Shown here one piece after another: positions 24,839-36,401 of a stretch of DNA of 64,000 bases. Below the pieces are notes generated by a model that was given only the letters and a program-made list of their open reading frames with translations, searched no databases and was not told the DNA's origin. The position numbers were made by a program, and so were the translations under genes. Source of the stretch: Bolinopsis microptera (Eukaryota; Ctenophora; Tentaculata; Lobata; Bolinopsidae); assembly GCF_026151205.1 (NCBI RefSeq), contig NC_087083.1, positions 10,972,944-11,036,943 on the forward strand. Reading direction: 5' to 3'. Every line of letters begins with the position of its first letter. Within the stretch, counting starts at the first letter, position 1.

Positions 24839-26515
24839 CTAGTGGACCTGACGTACGTTCCAATATGTAAGCATGTCAGTAGGTAGTCGAAGACGTTGTA
24901 GTTTTGTTGGTTTTCCCTCTGTCAGCCATTTCCTCACTTCCATCAGAACAGGATCCCTGTTCTGCTCACTTGCGATTTTCTGTTTGTCCAGAAGTTCCCC
25001 AATGTCCAACTGTTCTGTAAGTGATGAAACCTCAATTCTTCTGACATGTGCTGTGTCTTGTTCTTGCTGATCCAGCAGGTTCGAGTCACACACACATGGC
25101 TGTTGTACAGTCACTTGATTAAGGTTGGGTGTTCCTGAATCGTTGTTCGATGTCCAGTCAGCTGTAAGCATTTCTTCGCTAACCAACACGTCCTCAATAC
25201 TCTGTTCACTCTGATGAGCAGGTGTGCCGGTCTCCTGCTGCTTACTCTGCAAGCTGACTCCAATCTGTAGGACTTTCCCTAATTGGTTAGGATCCCTCAC
25301 CTTGGTGTTATCAGTTTGTGTCGACATCTCTTGCGTTCTTCTCTTGTACAGATGGCGGCTTATAAAGTCGACTGTTTCGTTGGCTATACCTTCGATGTGT
25401 TGGAGTTTGAAGGAGAAATCAGCAATTTTGTTTAACCTTCTCACCATGGTTGCATTGTCCTTGAGGAACATTTTCTCCAGCGACAGTAAGCTAAGACAAT
25501 CCGTCTTAACAAGAAACTTAGTGCCTTTCAGATAGATCGAAAAATGTAAAAGGGTTTCCACAAGACATTCAAATTCAAGTTTATGCTGACTCCATTTCCT
25601 TTTATGGTTAGGCACTCTCTTGGAAAAGTATGCAACAGTGCGCAGTTCCTCATCCTGCCATTGAGCCAACTCAGCTCCAAATCCGTGTTCTGAAGCATCA
25701 ATGGTTACGACGTAGGAGTTGTCAGGATCTTCGACTCTAGGGATTGCAAGTTTAATTCCCTCGGCGATCCGCCGTTTGATTTCTTCAAACACTTCCTGAC
25801 ACTCTTTGGTCCAATTGAACTTCCGCTTCTTGTCTATTAGTTGGTAGATGGGCTTTGCCAATCCAGAAAACCCTTTGACGAATTTGCGGTTGTAGTTCAG
25901 GAAACCCATGACCTTCTGGCACTCCTTTAACGTTCTAGGAGGAGGGATTTCTTTGACTGCCTCCACTCGCTGGTCGTTGACGCTGATTCCCTCTTCGGAG
26001 ATTGTCAATCCAACAAACTCCACCTTCTTCTTTAGAAGTTCACATTTGGCTGGCATGAGTTTGAGATTCGCAGTGGCTAGTTTAGTCAGAAGTGTCTCAA
26101 GTCTGTCTAGATGGGATGTTACATCCATCGACGCCAGCATGAGGTCGTCCAGAAAATATGCCAACTGATCCATAGGTATAGTCTCCAAAAGTCCGTCTAT
26201 CATACGAGCGAACTATGAGCTCGAGGAGAGGTGTCCCATAACCATCTTTCGAAATACGTACCGTTTCCCATTGGCTGTGAATGCTGTCAATCCGACAGAT
26301 TTGGCGTCGTAATCAACCTGATAGAAACTTTTAGACAGGTCAAATGTGGAGAAGAGTTTGGCACCCGCCATTTTGTCTGTCACTGTGTTGATGTTAGGGA
26401 GCATGTATGTGTCAGGCAGGCATTGGCTGTTGAGAGCACGAAAGTCTGCCACGAATCTGAACTTGCCAGGTTGGTGTGGTTTTGTTGTCTGTATGTTGTT
26501 CGTTTCCGTTGGCAA
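24839..26515 (-). pseudogene. Reverse transcriptase-RNase H of the Ty3/gypsy element
   Basis: The frame from 26515 has RT fingers/palm motifs (FRFVADFRALN, LFSTFDLSKSFYQV) and then an in-frame TAG at about 26210-26212. After the stop it resumes with the catalytic YFLDDLMLAS, the connection domain, and RNase H (VVTIDASEHGFGAEL, ending with the DFISRH region). It ends at 24839 where an integrase should begin. The 5' part is also offset in frame relative to the segment at 26412-26687. Reverse transcription would normally occur in a cytoplasmic particle; this copy is inactive. Confidence 0.85.
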
Positions 26516-26605
26516 CGATCCGTTGCACCACTTTAACCCCTTTCATTTCACGTGTCTCCTGCATGGGTGGATCGAGGAATCCAAGCAGCTTTCTCTCGTG
26601 TAGAA

Positions 26606-27301
26606 TTATAGGCTCGTCAGTTGTATTGAGTACGCGAACCGGTATCTTCCTGTCTTCACTGTAGCAGATTGCCTCTGCTGTGAACAATCGTTCACGGCTC
26701 CATAGGGTTCGAAGTGTCCATTGAGTACCTTACTTTTGTCAGCAATCCGTTGATCTTCCAGAAAGCCTTTTACAAACATGATAGAATTCGGCGGCACAGT
26801 GGTAGTTTCATCCGTACGGACCTTAATTCTGTTCACAACAGGGGTAGGCTTACTCGACAGAAATTTGCTGGTTCCCCAATCCGAGGAAACATCTTTCTTC
26901 TTGGCATTGATGTTCAGCTGGTGCGTGTTGATGAAGTCCATACCAAGTAATATATCACATTCCATGTTACTATCGACGATTATACATTTGTGTTGAGCTC
27001 GCACTCCAGCCACAGACAGTGCGACCTTTATTTCACCGATAGTTTTTATTTGGTCCTGAGTGAAAGATGACAAAACAAACTTGGTCCCGCCAACCTGTGA
27101 GATGCCTAAATCTCTAGCTAACGCATGGCTCATGAGCGTGACTTCACTGCCAGTGTCAACCAGAAAGTTTACATCTCTGTGACCGGCCATACCTCTGATG
27201 ATAACGGTGTGGCCGCAAGTACCCAACTTTCTAATCTTCGCGGGCCGATAAGGGGTGTCCTCCCGGCCCCTTACAAGTTTAAAGGATTTGTGGAACGACA
27301 A
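26606..27301 (-). pseudogene. Aspartic protease region of the Ty3/gypsy element
   Basis: Contains the retropepsin active-site motif NFLVDTGSEVTLMS and the downstream CDILLGMDFI hydrophobic-Gly motif. It overlaps the gag frame by about 30 bp in a different frame, as expected where gag-pol is joined by ribosomal frameshifting. Near 26690 the readable pol sequence moves to another frame (26412-26687) and near 26510 it moves back, so two compensating indels seem present. The copy is degenerate. Confidence 0.8.
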
Positions 27302-28449
27302 AATCTGGCAATGTGTCCTGTGACACCGCAGCGATAACAGCTTCTGGTTTCTGTTCTTACTCTCCTACCAGCTCGCTCTTGTGGGTGTGAATTGGAAGGT
27401 AGGGATCCTGGTTCTGAGTTGTTCCTCTGTCTGTTGTAGTTGGAAACGTGGGACAAGTGCTGCTGCTGTTCATTGGATCTCTCAATGTTCCTGTGTTGTC
27501 GTTCGTGTTGGTCACGTGATCCTCGTGAATCAGAATTCTGTGCTACTCTGAAAACTGAGGATAGTGTTTCCTGTTCCGGAGTGGCTGTTGCAGCACGTAC
27601 TTTTCTCATCTTTTCTAGTTTTCTTGCAGTACTGACAGCGACTTCAAAACTGTTTTCAACGTCAGGAGCTGCATAGAGTTTGTCCGCTAGATCAGCGTTC
27701 AAACCGTTCAGGAAAGCGTTCAAGCAAGCCTCTGATTTATCTGATTCCGTCGTGTAACCCGCTCTGTTTACTATGCTTCGAATTCTCGCGGCAAATTCCT
27801 CTACTTCCCCCTCACCCTGTATGATTTTCGCAGAGGTCAGCTGTTGTCTTAAGGCTCTCATTTCCGATTTGGGGTACAGTGTCTCTCTGCATTTGTCCAG
27901 CAAAGTCCTGATGTCCTGTCTCTCACGATCCGTGAGGTTCTCGATTACTGGCATTAGTTTTTGTAGGGTTATGTCGTCCACACAGCTGAGCAGTGCGTTG
28001 CTGTAGTCGGACTTTCTAGTCCTGTTGGCCTCTACAAAGATCCTGAAACGATAACTGTACGTGGAGAAGTCCTCCCCGTTTTTGTACTCCTTAGGCTGTT
28101 TTATCCGTAGGTTGGAACCGCAGGCAGTGTGACTCCTGTCCACTATGGTCACTGCGTCGTTGTTGGTAGATGAGGAGGGCTGTGATGTAGACTGGACCTC
28201 GACAACGTCTTGATCCTCGGGTTTAGACGTGCTCGTAGTGGCTTTCTCTTCTTTTGAGAGGCAATCCGTCTCAAAGACCTTTACAAGTTTTTCTCCAATC
28301 TGTTTTCTGGCAGTTTCTGCTGTGTCAATTAGCCCCTGTATTTCAGTCTTCTTTTCATCTTCGCCTTCGTTCTGCAGGCTGACCGTGAGATTCTCAATAT
28401 CCTCCAGGATTCCCCTTAATTCATCCTTTATCTCGGTAATCCTTTCCAT
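27271..28449 (-). CDS. Gag polyprotein of the Ty3/gypsy element
   Basis: The ATG at 28449 gives 392 residues. The N-terminal quarter is acidic and predicted coiled coil (KMERITEIKDELRGI onward). A capsid-like middle follows, with LRQQLTSAKIIQGEGEVEEF and AFLNGLN. Near the C-terminus is one zinc knuckle CYRCGVTGHIARFC in CCHC spacing. The frame is intact, unlike pol. An upstream in-frame start at 28530 is possible, but the 28449 start fits the domain edge better. Gag would form the particle that packages element RNA. Confidence 0.82.
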   Translation of the reverse strand: MERITEIKDELRGILEDIENLTVSLQNEGEDEKKTEIQGLIDTAETARKQIGEKLVKVFETDCLSKEEKATTSTSKPEDQDVVEVQSTSQPSSSTNNDAVTIVDRSHTACGSNLRIKQPKEYKNGEDFSTYSYRFRIFVEANRTRKSDYSNALLSCVDDITLQKLMPVIENLTDRERQDIRTLLDKCRETLYPKSEMRALRQQLTSAKIIQGEGEVEEFAARIRSIVNRAGYTTESDKSEACLNAFLNGLNADLADKLYAAPDVENSFEVAVSTARKLEKMRKVRAATATPEQETLSSVFRVAQNSDSRGSRDQHERQHRNIERSNEQQQHLSHVSNYNRQRNNSEPGSLPSNSHPQERAGRRVRTETRSCYRCGVTGHIARFCRSTNPLNL

Positions 28450-28703
28450 TTTCTCAGTGTCTGACGGTGAAAAAGCAAGCAAGTGTGTGCTCAAACAAAG
28501 TGATTCCAATCCAGGGATCACTATCAGCAATCACGTGTTGATCCAACAGCGGTGATATCAATTAGAAGGCAAAGTTATCTCTGATCCAGAGAAACTATCA
28601 AGTCGGGGCGTGTTATCAAGTGAGCAAAAAGCGACACTAGAGGTTCAGAATCGTGGCCTCCAGATAAAGTAAGTTAACCTGACCTTACTAGTCTTAGTAC
28701 AAG

Positions 28704-28815
28704 TGATACTCAGTTATAAGTCTAATCCAAATGAAAATACGTGGAACCGAAAAGGCCCCGAATACAACAAGGGAGCGGTCACTGGTCCTCCGGGGCAATA
28801 TACGAGGGTACAACA
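28704..28815 (-). repeat. 5' LTR, 112 bp
   Basis: Begins TGATACTCAG and ends GGGTACAACA in plus orientation, followed by GAGAG. It matches the two ends of the longer 3' LTR. A clear primer-binding site directly inside it was not found; the nearest tRNA-like candidate (ending GTGGCCTCCA at 28662) is 41 bp away. Confidence 0.75.
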
Positions 28816-29128
28816 GAGAGACAGAGAGAGACAGAGAGACAGAGAGAGAAGAGAGCTCAGCGAACATTCTCCATCATTTTCAAAAGGCTTTCTGAGTCCT
28901 CTTCTAAAGCTAAGAAAACCAGACGGACCAATTAAGAAAACCAGACGGACCAATTAAGACTGCGATACCACTCTGTCTGTTGAATGGTACGATAAAACTA
29001 CTTTCCCTGATAACAGTAACACTACACAGAACTCAGAGGCAGGTTGCTGAGTTGCTCAATATACAGGCTCATGGCGAAATGCTTATAAACTTATAAAAAC
29101 ATTAGACCCAACCAAAAGATTTTCGATG
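28816..29128. other. Remnant of the GA array and a 22-bp tandem duplication
   Basis: GAGAGACAG units run to 28852. AAGAAAACCAGACGGACCAA is present twice in tandem at 28912-28955. No gene. Confidence 0.6.
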
Positions 29129-29242
29129 GTATATCTCTCACGGTTTTTGTGAAAAGTTGTGTTAAAGTATAAAAGTTGATGCCGTGGTGTCAGTAAAATG
29201 GTAACAGATATATATATTGTCTTTACATAATACATATAGTAA

Positions 29243-29749
29243 AATTTGACCAAAACCCATAATCATGGGTAGAGTGGACCGCTGCCAGTGTCCCTCTTTC
29301 CCAAACAAAAGTAAATGATATTAATTTGATTGACCGTTCTCAAATGCAAAATGATACCGAGAATGAAATCGGTCGCTCGCTTTTCCCATTCATTTACAAT
29401 TGCAATAGATTAAGAAGAACTACCCAAAGGCAGCTGTACTCGGCAAAAAAGATTCAATAAACTTCAGCTAATTCAATAAGTAATAACTACCACCCTTACC
29501 CCGAAATACTAGGTATCGACCCGAACGCAACCCAAAGAGATTTTTACAGCATCTGATTGATGTAATCAATCGAAACTTATTACAATTCGTAAGCCGTGAA
29601 TGAATGGGAAAAGCGAGCGACCGATTTCATTCTCGGTATCATTTTGCATTTGAGAACGGTCAATCAAATTAATATCATTTACTTTTGTTTGGGAAAGAGG
29701 GACACTGGCAGCGGTCCACTCTACCCATGATTATGGGTTTTGGTCAAAT
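29243..29749. mobile_element. MITE with about 145-bp terminal inverted repeats
   Basis: The left arm begins ATTTGACCAAAACCCATAAT and includes GGACCGCTGCCAGTGTCCCT. The right arm is its near-perfect reverse complement, ending GGGTTTTGGTCAAAT. Related partial copies lie at 33945-34262 (right part), 37441-37570 (core, with GGCAGCTGTACTCGGCAA) and 62246-62422 (left arm). No target duplication is certain. It has no coding capacity. Confidence 0.8.
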
Positions 29750-30944
29750 ATCATCGCTTTTTGATTAATGTCAGGGTACTTTATAAAGTCGAAATATAAA
29801 CTGATATCTTCATTAATAAGGAGGAAGTTTCAACGATTTCGAAATTTTTCCTTTGAAAACATTTCCTTGTGTTTGGGTAAGCATATCGGTCGATCACTGA
29901 CTGAATTTGCCACTTTATACTCATTCAAGTTGGCATTAAATTTATATATAATGACATTGAACTGTCGTGGTAAAGCAGAATTTAATCGAAATCACGAATG
30001 AGCAAAATTATCACCTTTCGCACGTGCAAACTATGAGCGGACGTTGCGTGCGCATCCAATATTGAATCGCCGTAAATTTTTGCGTGTTGGTGTTTTATAT
30101 ATAGTTTGATAAGCATGCAAAGTTTCAAAGTATTTCAAGAAGAACTGTAATCACAACGGCACACCAACGTTTACTGAAAATGGTAAAAACAGCAATTTTC
30201 AGTGATTTTAGCAATTTTTAATCAATTTGGGCGTGTCCCCACGTGTGCAACTTTTCGATTTTTAACTTTAAAACTAGCCTAATACACAATTTATACCTAT
30301 AGGAAGCAGAACTGAGCTCCACAACCCAAGGGATAGCCCAACACCAGAGAATACTAAATCGCAAAATTGACGTTTTTATAAAATAATTCTTCAAAAAAGC
30401 ACTAACTTCAAATGCAAATATCTTTATGAAGGAGTAAGATAAGAAAACTTTCCGGTAGATTTTCAGAATGCTTGAACAATTATCTAAGATAAAATTTTCC
30501 TCAGATTTTGAATAAAATTACTCCTTAATGGTGTAAAATCAGTTTGAAAAGTTGTTATTTTGTCAAAAATCAAGTTTTAAAAACACTTAATTTGATGACG
30601 TCATCAAGTGGTGATGATGACGTTAAATTATTTTTTGATATAATTGAAACTGAAGTGTAAACAATTATCTTTAAGACCTGTGGTCGGAAATTGCTGTATC
30701 TTTTATACTTTTGAATCTCCGGACACTTAAATTCAGGCTACAATTGACTACATTTGACTGGCAAAGCGTCTATCCCTGAATATATGTATCACGACAATCT
30801 ATCGTAAAACAGGGGTTCCAGAAAACCCATTTCCCGATACTCCTGAAACCCGAATTTTTTTTTACAGTCGATTTGGTCAACGTCTAGACGCCCTGCAAAG
30901 TTTCAGATCTCTAACTCAATTTTAACATGGTTTTTAAGGCACCT

Positions 30945-31240
30945 GAATATGGCAATTTTGGGTTTTTTACCGAATTTCGTATAACATGCTGGCGCGTATT
31001 TTGCGCAAATTTCTTAAAAACCTCCACATAACTATTTCTTGTTCCTGTCATCTTTAACATTGAATTAGAATGATTTGAACTTAAATATACCTGCTGAACT
31101 ACTTTCGATGAGTCTTAATGCCCGAAAAATAATAAAGGGTTATAAAAGTAAAGGGGGTAAATAGTAAAGGAGGTAAATAGTAAAGGGGGTAAATAGTATT
31201 GTGAATATAAGAGGCACGGTCATGCTTGCCAGCATTGTGA
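30945..31240. repeat. Dispersed repeat; second copy at 62436-62690
   Basis: Shares GGGTTTTTTACC, TTTCGTATAACATGCTGGCG, CTACTTTCGATGAGTCTTAA and ATGCTTGCCAGCATTGTGAT with the copy near the window's right end, in the same orientation. Confidence 0.8.
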
Positions 31241-32559
31241 TGTAACCATGTGGGCTGACTATGGAAATTATCCGGTACCTAATCTCCTACAGGGTGTACC
31301 CCATAAAGTGTGAATTTTTTCCACTTCTATAATCTTTGACAAAATATAACTTTGTCGGAAATATGATTGAATTGATAATATTAATAATGACTAAAAATAT
31401 GACTAATGATTAAGTATCTGCTATAAAAAAAGCCAGCCATCTCAAAAATTACATATTGTAGACTGTTATCGTCATTATTTATGGCCGAGATCCAATCTCT
31501 TTTAAAAGTTTAAATGATCTCCTGAACATATTCCGAAAGTTTTTTGGTGATCAACCAAAAAATTTAGGAGGATAAATATTTGTAGACCCAATTTTCACTA
31601 CATACGAGGGATACGCTTTTCTGTGCAGGACAGTTGTGAGCATAATTGACGACACATTCCTATCCTATATAATTAATATATTCTTCGAATTTCCTGACCC
31701 AATAGATCAGTGATCTAACTCTAAGAAAAGATACAGGAAGTTAAATGTTACTCTTCGATATTCCTGACCCAATAAATCACATACTGCAGTGTAAACTGTA
31801 AAGTAGTTAAAACTTTTCCAAATTGTCCCACATTCAAACAACAATTTGGCGCCCCCAAAATAAATAGTAAAGGGGGTAAATAGTAAAGGGGGTAAATAGT
31901 ATTGTGAATATAAGAGGCACGGTCATGCTTGCCAGCATTGTGATGTAACCATGTGGGCTGACTATGGAAATTATCCGGTACCTAATCTCCTACAGGGTGT
32001 ACCCCATAAAGTGTGAATTTTTTCCACTTCTATAATCTTTGACAAAATATAACTTTGTCGGAAATATGATTGAATTGATAATATTAATAATGACTAAAAA
32101 TATGACTAATGATTAAGTATCTGCTATAAAAAAAGCCAGCCATCTCAAAAATTACATATTGTAGACTGTTATCGTCATTATTTATGGCCGAGATCCAATC
32201 TCTTTTAAAAGTTTAAATGATCTCCTGAACATATTCCGAAAGTTTTTTGGTGATCAACCAAAAAATTTAGGAGGATAAATATTTGTAGACCCAATTTTCA
32301 CTACATACGAGGGATACGCTTTTCTGTGCAGGACAGTTGTGAGCATAATTGACGACACATTCCTATCCTATATAATTAATATATTCTTCGAATTTCCTGA
32401 CCCAATAGATCAGTGATCTAACTCTAAGAAAAGATACAGGAAGTTAAATGTTACTCTTCGATATTCCTGACCCAATAAATCACATACTGCAGTGTAAACT
32501 GTAAAGTAGTTAAAACTTTTCCAAATTGTCCCACATTCAAACAACAATTTGGCGCCCCC
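31158..32559. repeat. Tandem duplication, 703-bp unit, two nearly identical copies
   Basis: Copies 31158-31856 and 31861-32559 are offset by exactly 703 bp. By eye the only difference is in the AAAGG(A/G)GGTAAATAG lead. Each unit starts with repeats of TAGTAAAGGGGGTAAA and ends at TTTGGCGCCCCC. The duplication is very recent, or an assembly artefact. The second copy ends beside a run of 27 C (32570-32596). Confidence 0.95.
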
Positions 32560-32565
32560 TAAGAT

Positions 32566-32569
<4 letters not shown>

Positions 32570-32596
<27 letters not shown>
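32570..32596. repeat. Poly-C/poly-G homopolymer, 27 bases
   Basis: An uninterrupted C run following GATGGCG. It is one of several long G/C homopolymers in the window (17187-17207, around 37612, 38429, 39312, 49066 and 61272), several of them at edges of repeats. Confidence 0.95.
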
Positions 32597-33944
32597 GCAC
32601 ACTGCACAGCGGGCTGGACTGGGCCCTTCGTTCGGCATGCACTGTGTGGTCACAGGGATGAACTTAATTACCACATGAAAACCGATCAGAATGTCGCTCG
32701 CAAATCTTTGCACGTGCACGTGCGCTTTTGAGCACCGTTACCATAGTAACTTAGTAACTATGCAACTTCATATTTCTCATATAATTTGCACGTGGGTTGT
32801 CGTAGACACATTCTACATTCTACAGAAATAATTCTTTGAATTATAGTAGAGATGATTTGACGTCATTATCACCCTTTGATGACGTCATCAATTTAAGCGA
32901 TTTTAAAACTTTATTTTTGACAAAGTAACAACATTTCAAGTCAATTTTACAGCATAAAGGAGTTATTTTATTCAAAATTTGAGGTCTTGTTAAAGTTACA
33001 TAATTGTTTAAGCATTCTGAATATCTACCGGAAAGTTTGCCCTAATCAAAATATTTGGAATATCAGGTAAAAATCAGTGTCATCCATCGCGTCGGGCAGA
33101 CTAATAGTAATACTAATAGCGATATAATAAGATAATAGTCGGTTCGTGCGCACTTCACGCTTTTTAAAAACACAACGCAAAAAACGATCTAAATTCACGC
33201 ACTTTTAGCTACCTTTAAGGACTTTTACCAAATACTCTTATATACTTATATACATGAATAAAACCCCGATTTACCGCGCTCCGATTCACCACAAACCCCG
33301 ATATACCGCGGCCGTCTCCTTTCCCCCAATTAATAGGGCTTAACAAAGTAACAAGTATATAATGTAAACACAGTATAATGAGTCACAGAGATAACATAAA
33401 CAACAATAAAAATCCTAGCTATAACTGGATCTTTCTGTGACCTTTACACTTTTACAGTCGGAGATATTTCAAAATTAGCGACTATCTAGTATAATTGCTT
33501 AGCAAAAGATAGTGAGTATTAATTTTAAAATTTTGGTATTCAAAATATCGAAATACCAAAATTTTCCAACTTTCTATGAATACGACTTAATATAACCTCC
33601 GTTTATTTTTTGATTAGCATTACTATTGATTAAAATCTAATTTGTATTTTAAAATTCAATTGATTATCTTACTACTGATTATCTTACTGTAAGTGTCTGT
33701 GTATATATAAAGCGAGGCGATATACTAGGTCCCGGTCAAGGTGTATCTGTTGCCATTTTACTGACACCACGGCATCAACTTTAACACGACTTTCCGCAAA
33801 AACCGTAAGATATATACAATAGAAACTGGGTCAAATGCTTTTATGGCCATATTATCAGTATAAAGAAATAAAAACTTGGCCACGGAATAATAACTTTAGG
33901 TCCTGAAATTTGGACCCCCAAGTAGTACTAGTGTCAATTGTAAT

Positions 33945-34262
33945 AGAGTAATAGGGGCAGCTGTACTCGGCAATAAAGATTCAATAAACATCAGCTAATT
34001 GGACACTAACTACCAACCTTATCCCGAAATACTAGGTATCAACCCAAAGAGATTTTTGCAGCATGTGATTGTTATAATTAATTGAAACTTATTACAATTC
34101 GAAAGTCGTGAATGAATGGGAAAAGCAAGCGACCGATTTCATTCTCGGTATCATTTGCATTTGCGGACGGTTATTCAAAATCAATTTAGTATCATTTCAT
34201 TTTGTTTGGGAAAGAGAGACACTGGCAGCGGTCCACTCTACCCATTATGGGTTTTGGTCAAA
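33945..34262. mobile_element. Partial copy of the 29243 MITE
   Basis: Carries the core (CAGCTGTACTCGGCAATAAA) and right arm (CACTGGCAGCGGTCCACTCT) of the element at 29243-29749 in the same orientation. The left arm is missing. Confidence 0.8.
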
Positions 34263-34457
34263 TTAATAAGTTAATAAACAGAGAGAATTTAAAACATTAC
34301 TTGAAACATGCAATATGGCCCGCAAGACAGGAGCCATGCTAAATTACTCTAAATCTATCGTACCCTGCAACGTAGCCAGTTTTATAAATGGCTACGTTCC
34401 TTGCAACGCGTGATATAGTCCTTCTCCTAGTCCTAGTACAGACTGTTGATCTAATTG
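34263..34457. other. No gene seen
   Basis: A short AT-rich connector between repeats, including a small inverted motif GGCTACGTT at 34360-34400. Confidence 0.4.
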
Positions 34458-35035
34458 TCCACTGTCCAGGTAACACAAATTCCAACTACTCTCTACTTGT
34501 TCCGCAGAAGCAATATTAAGAGTTGATTGTGAAATTCGATTAAAAGTTCCTTTGAGATCGATCTCAAAGGAACTTTTAATCGAATTTCACAATCAAAAGT
34601 TCGTATGTCAATGTGATTTTCCTTGAGTCACAGCAAAGGTGCCTATGTGTTTATTCCGTACCTGTACAATTAGGTTACCAGTCTGCAGATATATAGTCCT
34701 AGTCCTACAGACTAATAATATAATTAATAATTGTCCACTTTCCAGGTAACACAAATTCCAACTGCTCTGATCTACTTGATGAAAAAACGTACAACAATTC
34801 CAACTGCTGATGATTCTTTCAAAGAAATTTCTTATAAAAAAAACTCAGTGCCAACAATTTAAAATGAAACTTAATAAATCGTGTTACGACTTACGACATT
34901 TGATTTTGATTGTTTGTCCTGAGAAATTGATTGGGTATTTTAGGTCAAAATAAAATAAAATAAAGAAGCTGTTGATAATATTAATAAAACGGTTTTATAT
35001 AAACCCTCGCCCGATCCAAACCATAAACACAAACC
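34458..35035 (+). repeat. Long direct repeat; second copy at 36663-37165
   Basis: Both copies contain CTGTCCAGGTAACACAAATT, AATTAGGTTACCAGTCTGCA, GATATATAGTCCTAGTCCTA, TTGATTTTGATTGTTTGTCC (diverged), TAAAGAAGCTGTTGATAATA and a GATCCAAACCATAAAC end. The first copy carries the perfect palindrome at 34523-34596, and in the second copy that part is replaced by shorter sequence. The CTGTCCAGGTAAC module occurs twice inside each copy. Confidence 0.85.
34523..34596. repeat. Perfect 74-nt palindrome
   Basis: Two 37-nt arms without a spacer, centre GAGATCGATCTC, outer ends TTGATTGTGAAA and TTTCACAATCAA. It lies inside the direct repeat at 34458. The second repeat copy lacks it. Confidence 0.95.
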
Positions 35036-36401
35036 CGAAGAATTGGAGATAACCGGTGCAGTCTCCTAGTGAACCGTAACCACGACAACACAGACACACC
35101 TTGTTTTATAGATTGGAATCACGTGACCACCACAGTTTTAATCCTCTCCTTTCTCTTCATCCTGTGCAACGGAACTATGACGGGTATTTACCGGATACTT
35201 ACCTGGGGACCCCAGGCTATAATTTTCATAAAATAGAGATTCGGCAGAATGACAGGCTGAGCGCCGCCCAGTTATATAAGTAAACCCAATACCTAATCTT
35301 TACTTTTAGATAATGATTGCTAAAGTCACTTGTGTCGCCTGATTGGGGTCTCTATTTCAGGGGGATGGCACCAACAGGCAACGTTACGCCACTGGACCAC
35401 AGTCCACCTTATACTATTTTGGGATTTGGTTGAAAATATCACATTTATGATAATTATTAGACTATAATATGCAGCTGACTGTACGTAAAGAAATACTTTA
35501 TTGATTGTTTCATGATCGCAATTTATTTATGTTTACATTTTAGCATCATTAATTCTCTTATTTTTATTAAGCACCTTTTCTTCGGTGGTACTACTGATTT
35601 ATTGATAATCAAAAATTACAATTAATATTATCAAATTATATTCTGCAGAATTTAAACTGCGTCTGCTAAACTATCTGATTTCAGCTAAGTTATTTCTATT
35701 TCAGAATATCATCAGTGAAATGAAATTGAACAGTTCCTATTTAGAAGCAGATAACAAAAATGATATTTTTTCAGCAGTGAACCAAAATTTAAATCTTTGA
35801 AATTTATAAAATTTTCGTGACCCGCTAATTCTATTAACAGGAAGATGTAAAGTAAACAAATGATATATTTTGAAAGATAGGGGGATTAGCTGATAAATCT
35901 AATTATAGTTGACCGACAGAGGTAAAGGATCAAACTGCTCGTACGTATTTTACTGGTCTGACCAATAAGATGTCAGTCATGTGGTCTCACTCTCTCTCCG
36001 CCAATAGGGAACTTTCGCTGGCGAGATTGGTCAGTACACTGTTTTCCAATAGTAATATAGTTCGTTTACTCAGTTCTTTTTGTATTTATCAGTTTAGCGT
36101 TAATAAATTACAGTACAATGTCATTAACATATTTACGTTTTGTTCAGATTGTGACATCTGGATTCTGCCTTATATCCAAGACTTTTATTAACCTCATAAT
36201 TGCCGGGAAATTAGAGATATTCTAACGTGAATAAGTCTTATATTACAATTAGCACCTTGTTTTGTTTGAATCTTTTTTGCAGTTAGTATTGAACTTATTT
36301 ATTAATATGTTATTTGACAGACTAGTCCCGTTTTTAGTTTTTAGTAATTCTTCATTATTTGAGGTAAGTTTTTTTTTAAATCTGATATATTGGTTAACGA
36401 G
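35036..36401. other. No gene seen
   Basis: AT-rich; frames at 35101-35283, 35970-36191 and 36262-36447 are short and featureless. Confidence 0.5.

Larger units (their letters stand above)
23553..28815 (-). mobile_element. Degenerate Ty3/gypsy-type LTR retrotransposon
   Basis: Terminal repeats at 23553-24182 and 28704-28815 share TGATACTCAGTTATAAGTCT at one end and ATATACGAGGGTACAACA at the other, giving TG...CA ends on the element's own (minus) strand. GAGAG flanks both sides as a 5-bp target duplication. Between them, in element order, lie gag, protease, reverse transcriptase and RNase H. A purine-rich tract (GGAGGGGATGAGA on the minus strand, 24183-24195) abuts the 3' LTR as expected of a polypurine tract. 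No integrase can be found between about 24183 and 24838. With frameshifts, an in-frame stop and no integrase, the copy cannot move by itself. Confidence 0.88.
29129..33822. mobile_element. Composite bounded by nested inverted repeats
   Basis: 29129-29215 (including GTTGATGCCGTGGTGTCAGT) is reverse-complementary to 33744-33822. Further in, 30440-30620 (CTTTCCGGTAGATTTTCAGA, TTTGATGACGTCATCA) is reverse-complementary to 32862-33045. The symmetric order outside-to-inside on both flanks suggests one large foldback-type element or an old palindromic duplication with later insertions. No protein-coding capacity is seen inside; both arms are AT-rich. Confidence 0.5.

Noticed and set aside
24633-24863. 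Integrase remnant between RNase H and the 3' LTR
   Set aside because: The frame shows no HHCC or DDE motif and is too short.
28642-28662. Primer-binding site complementary to a tRNA 3' end
   Set aside because: It ends in CCA, but is 41 bp from the LTR edge and its T-loop part is not canonical.
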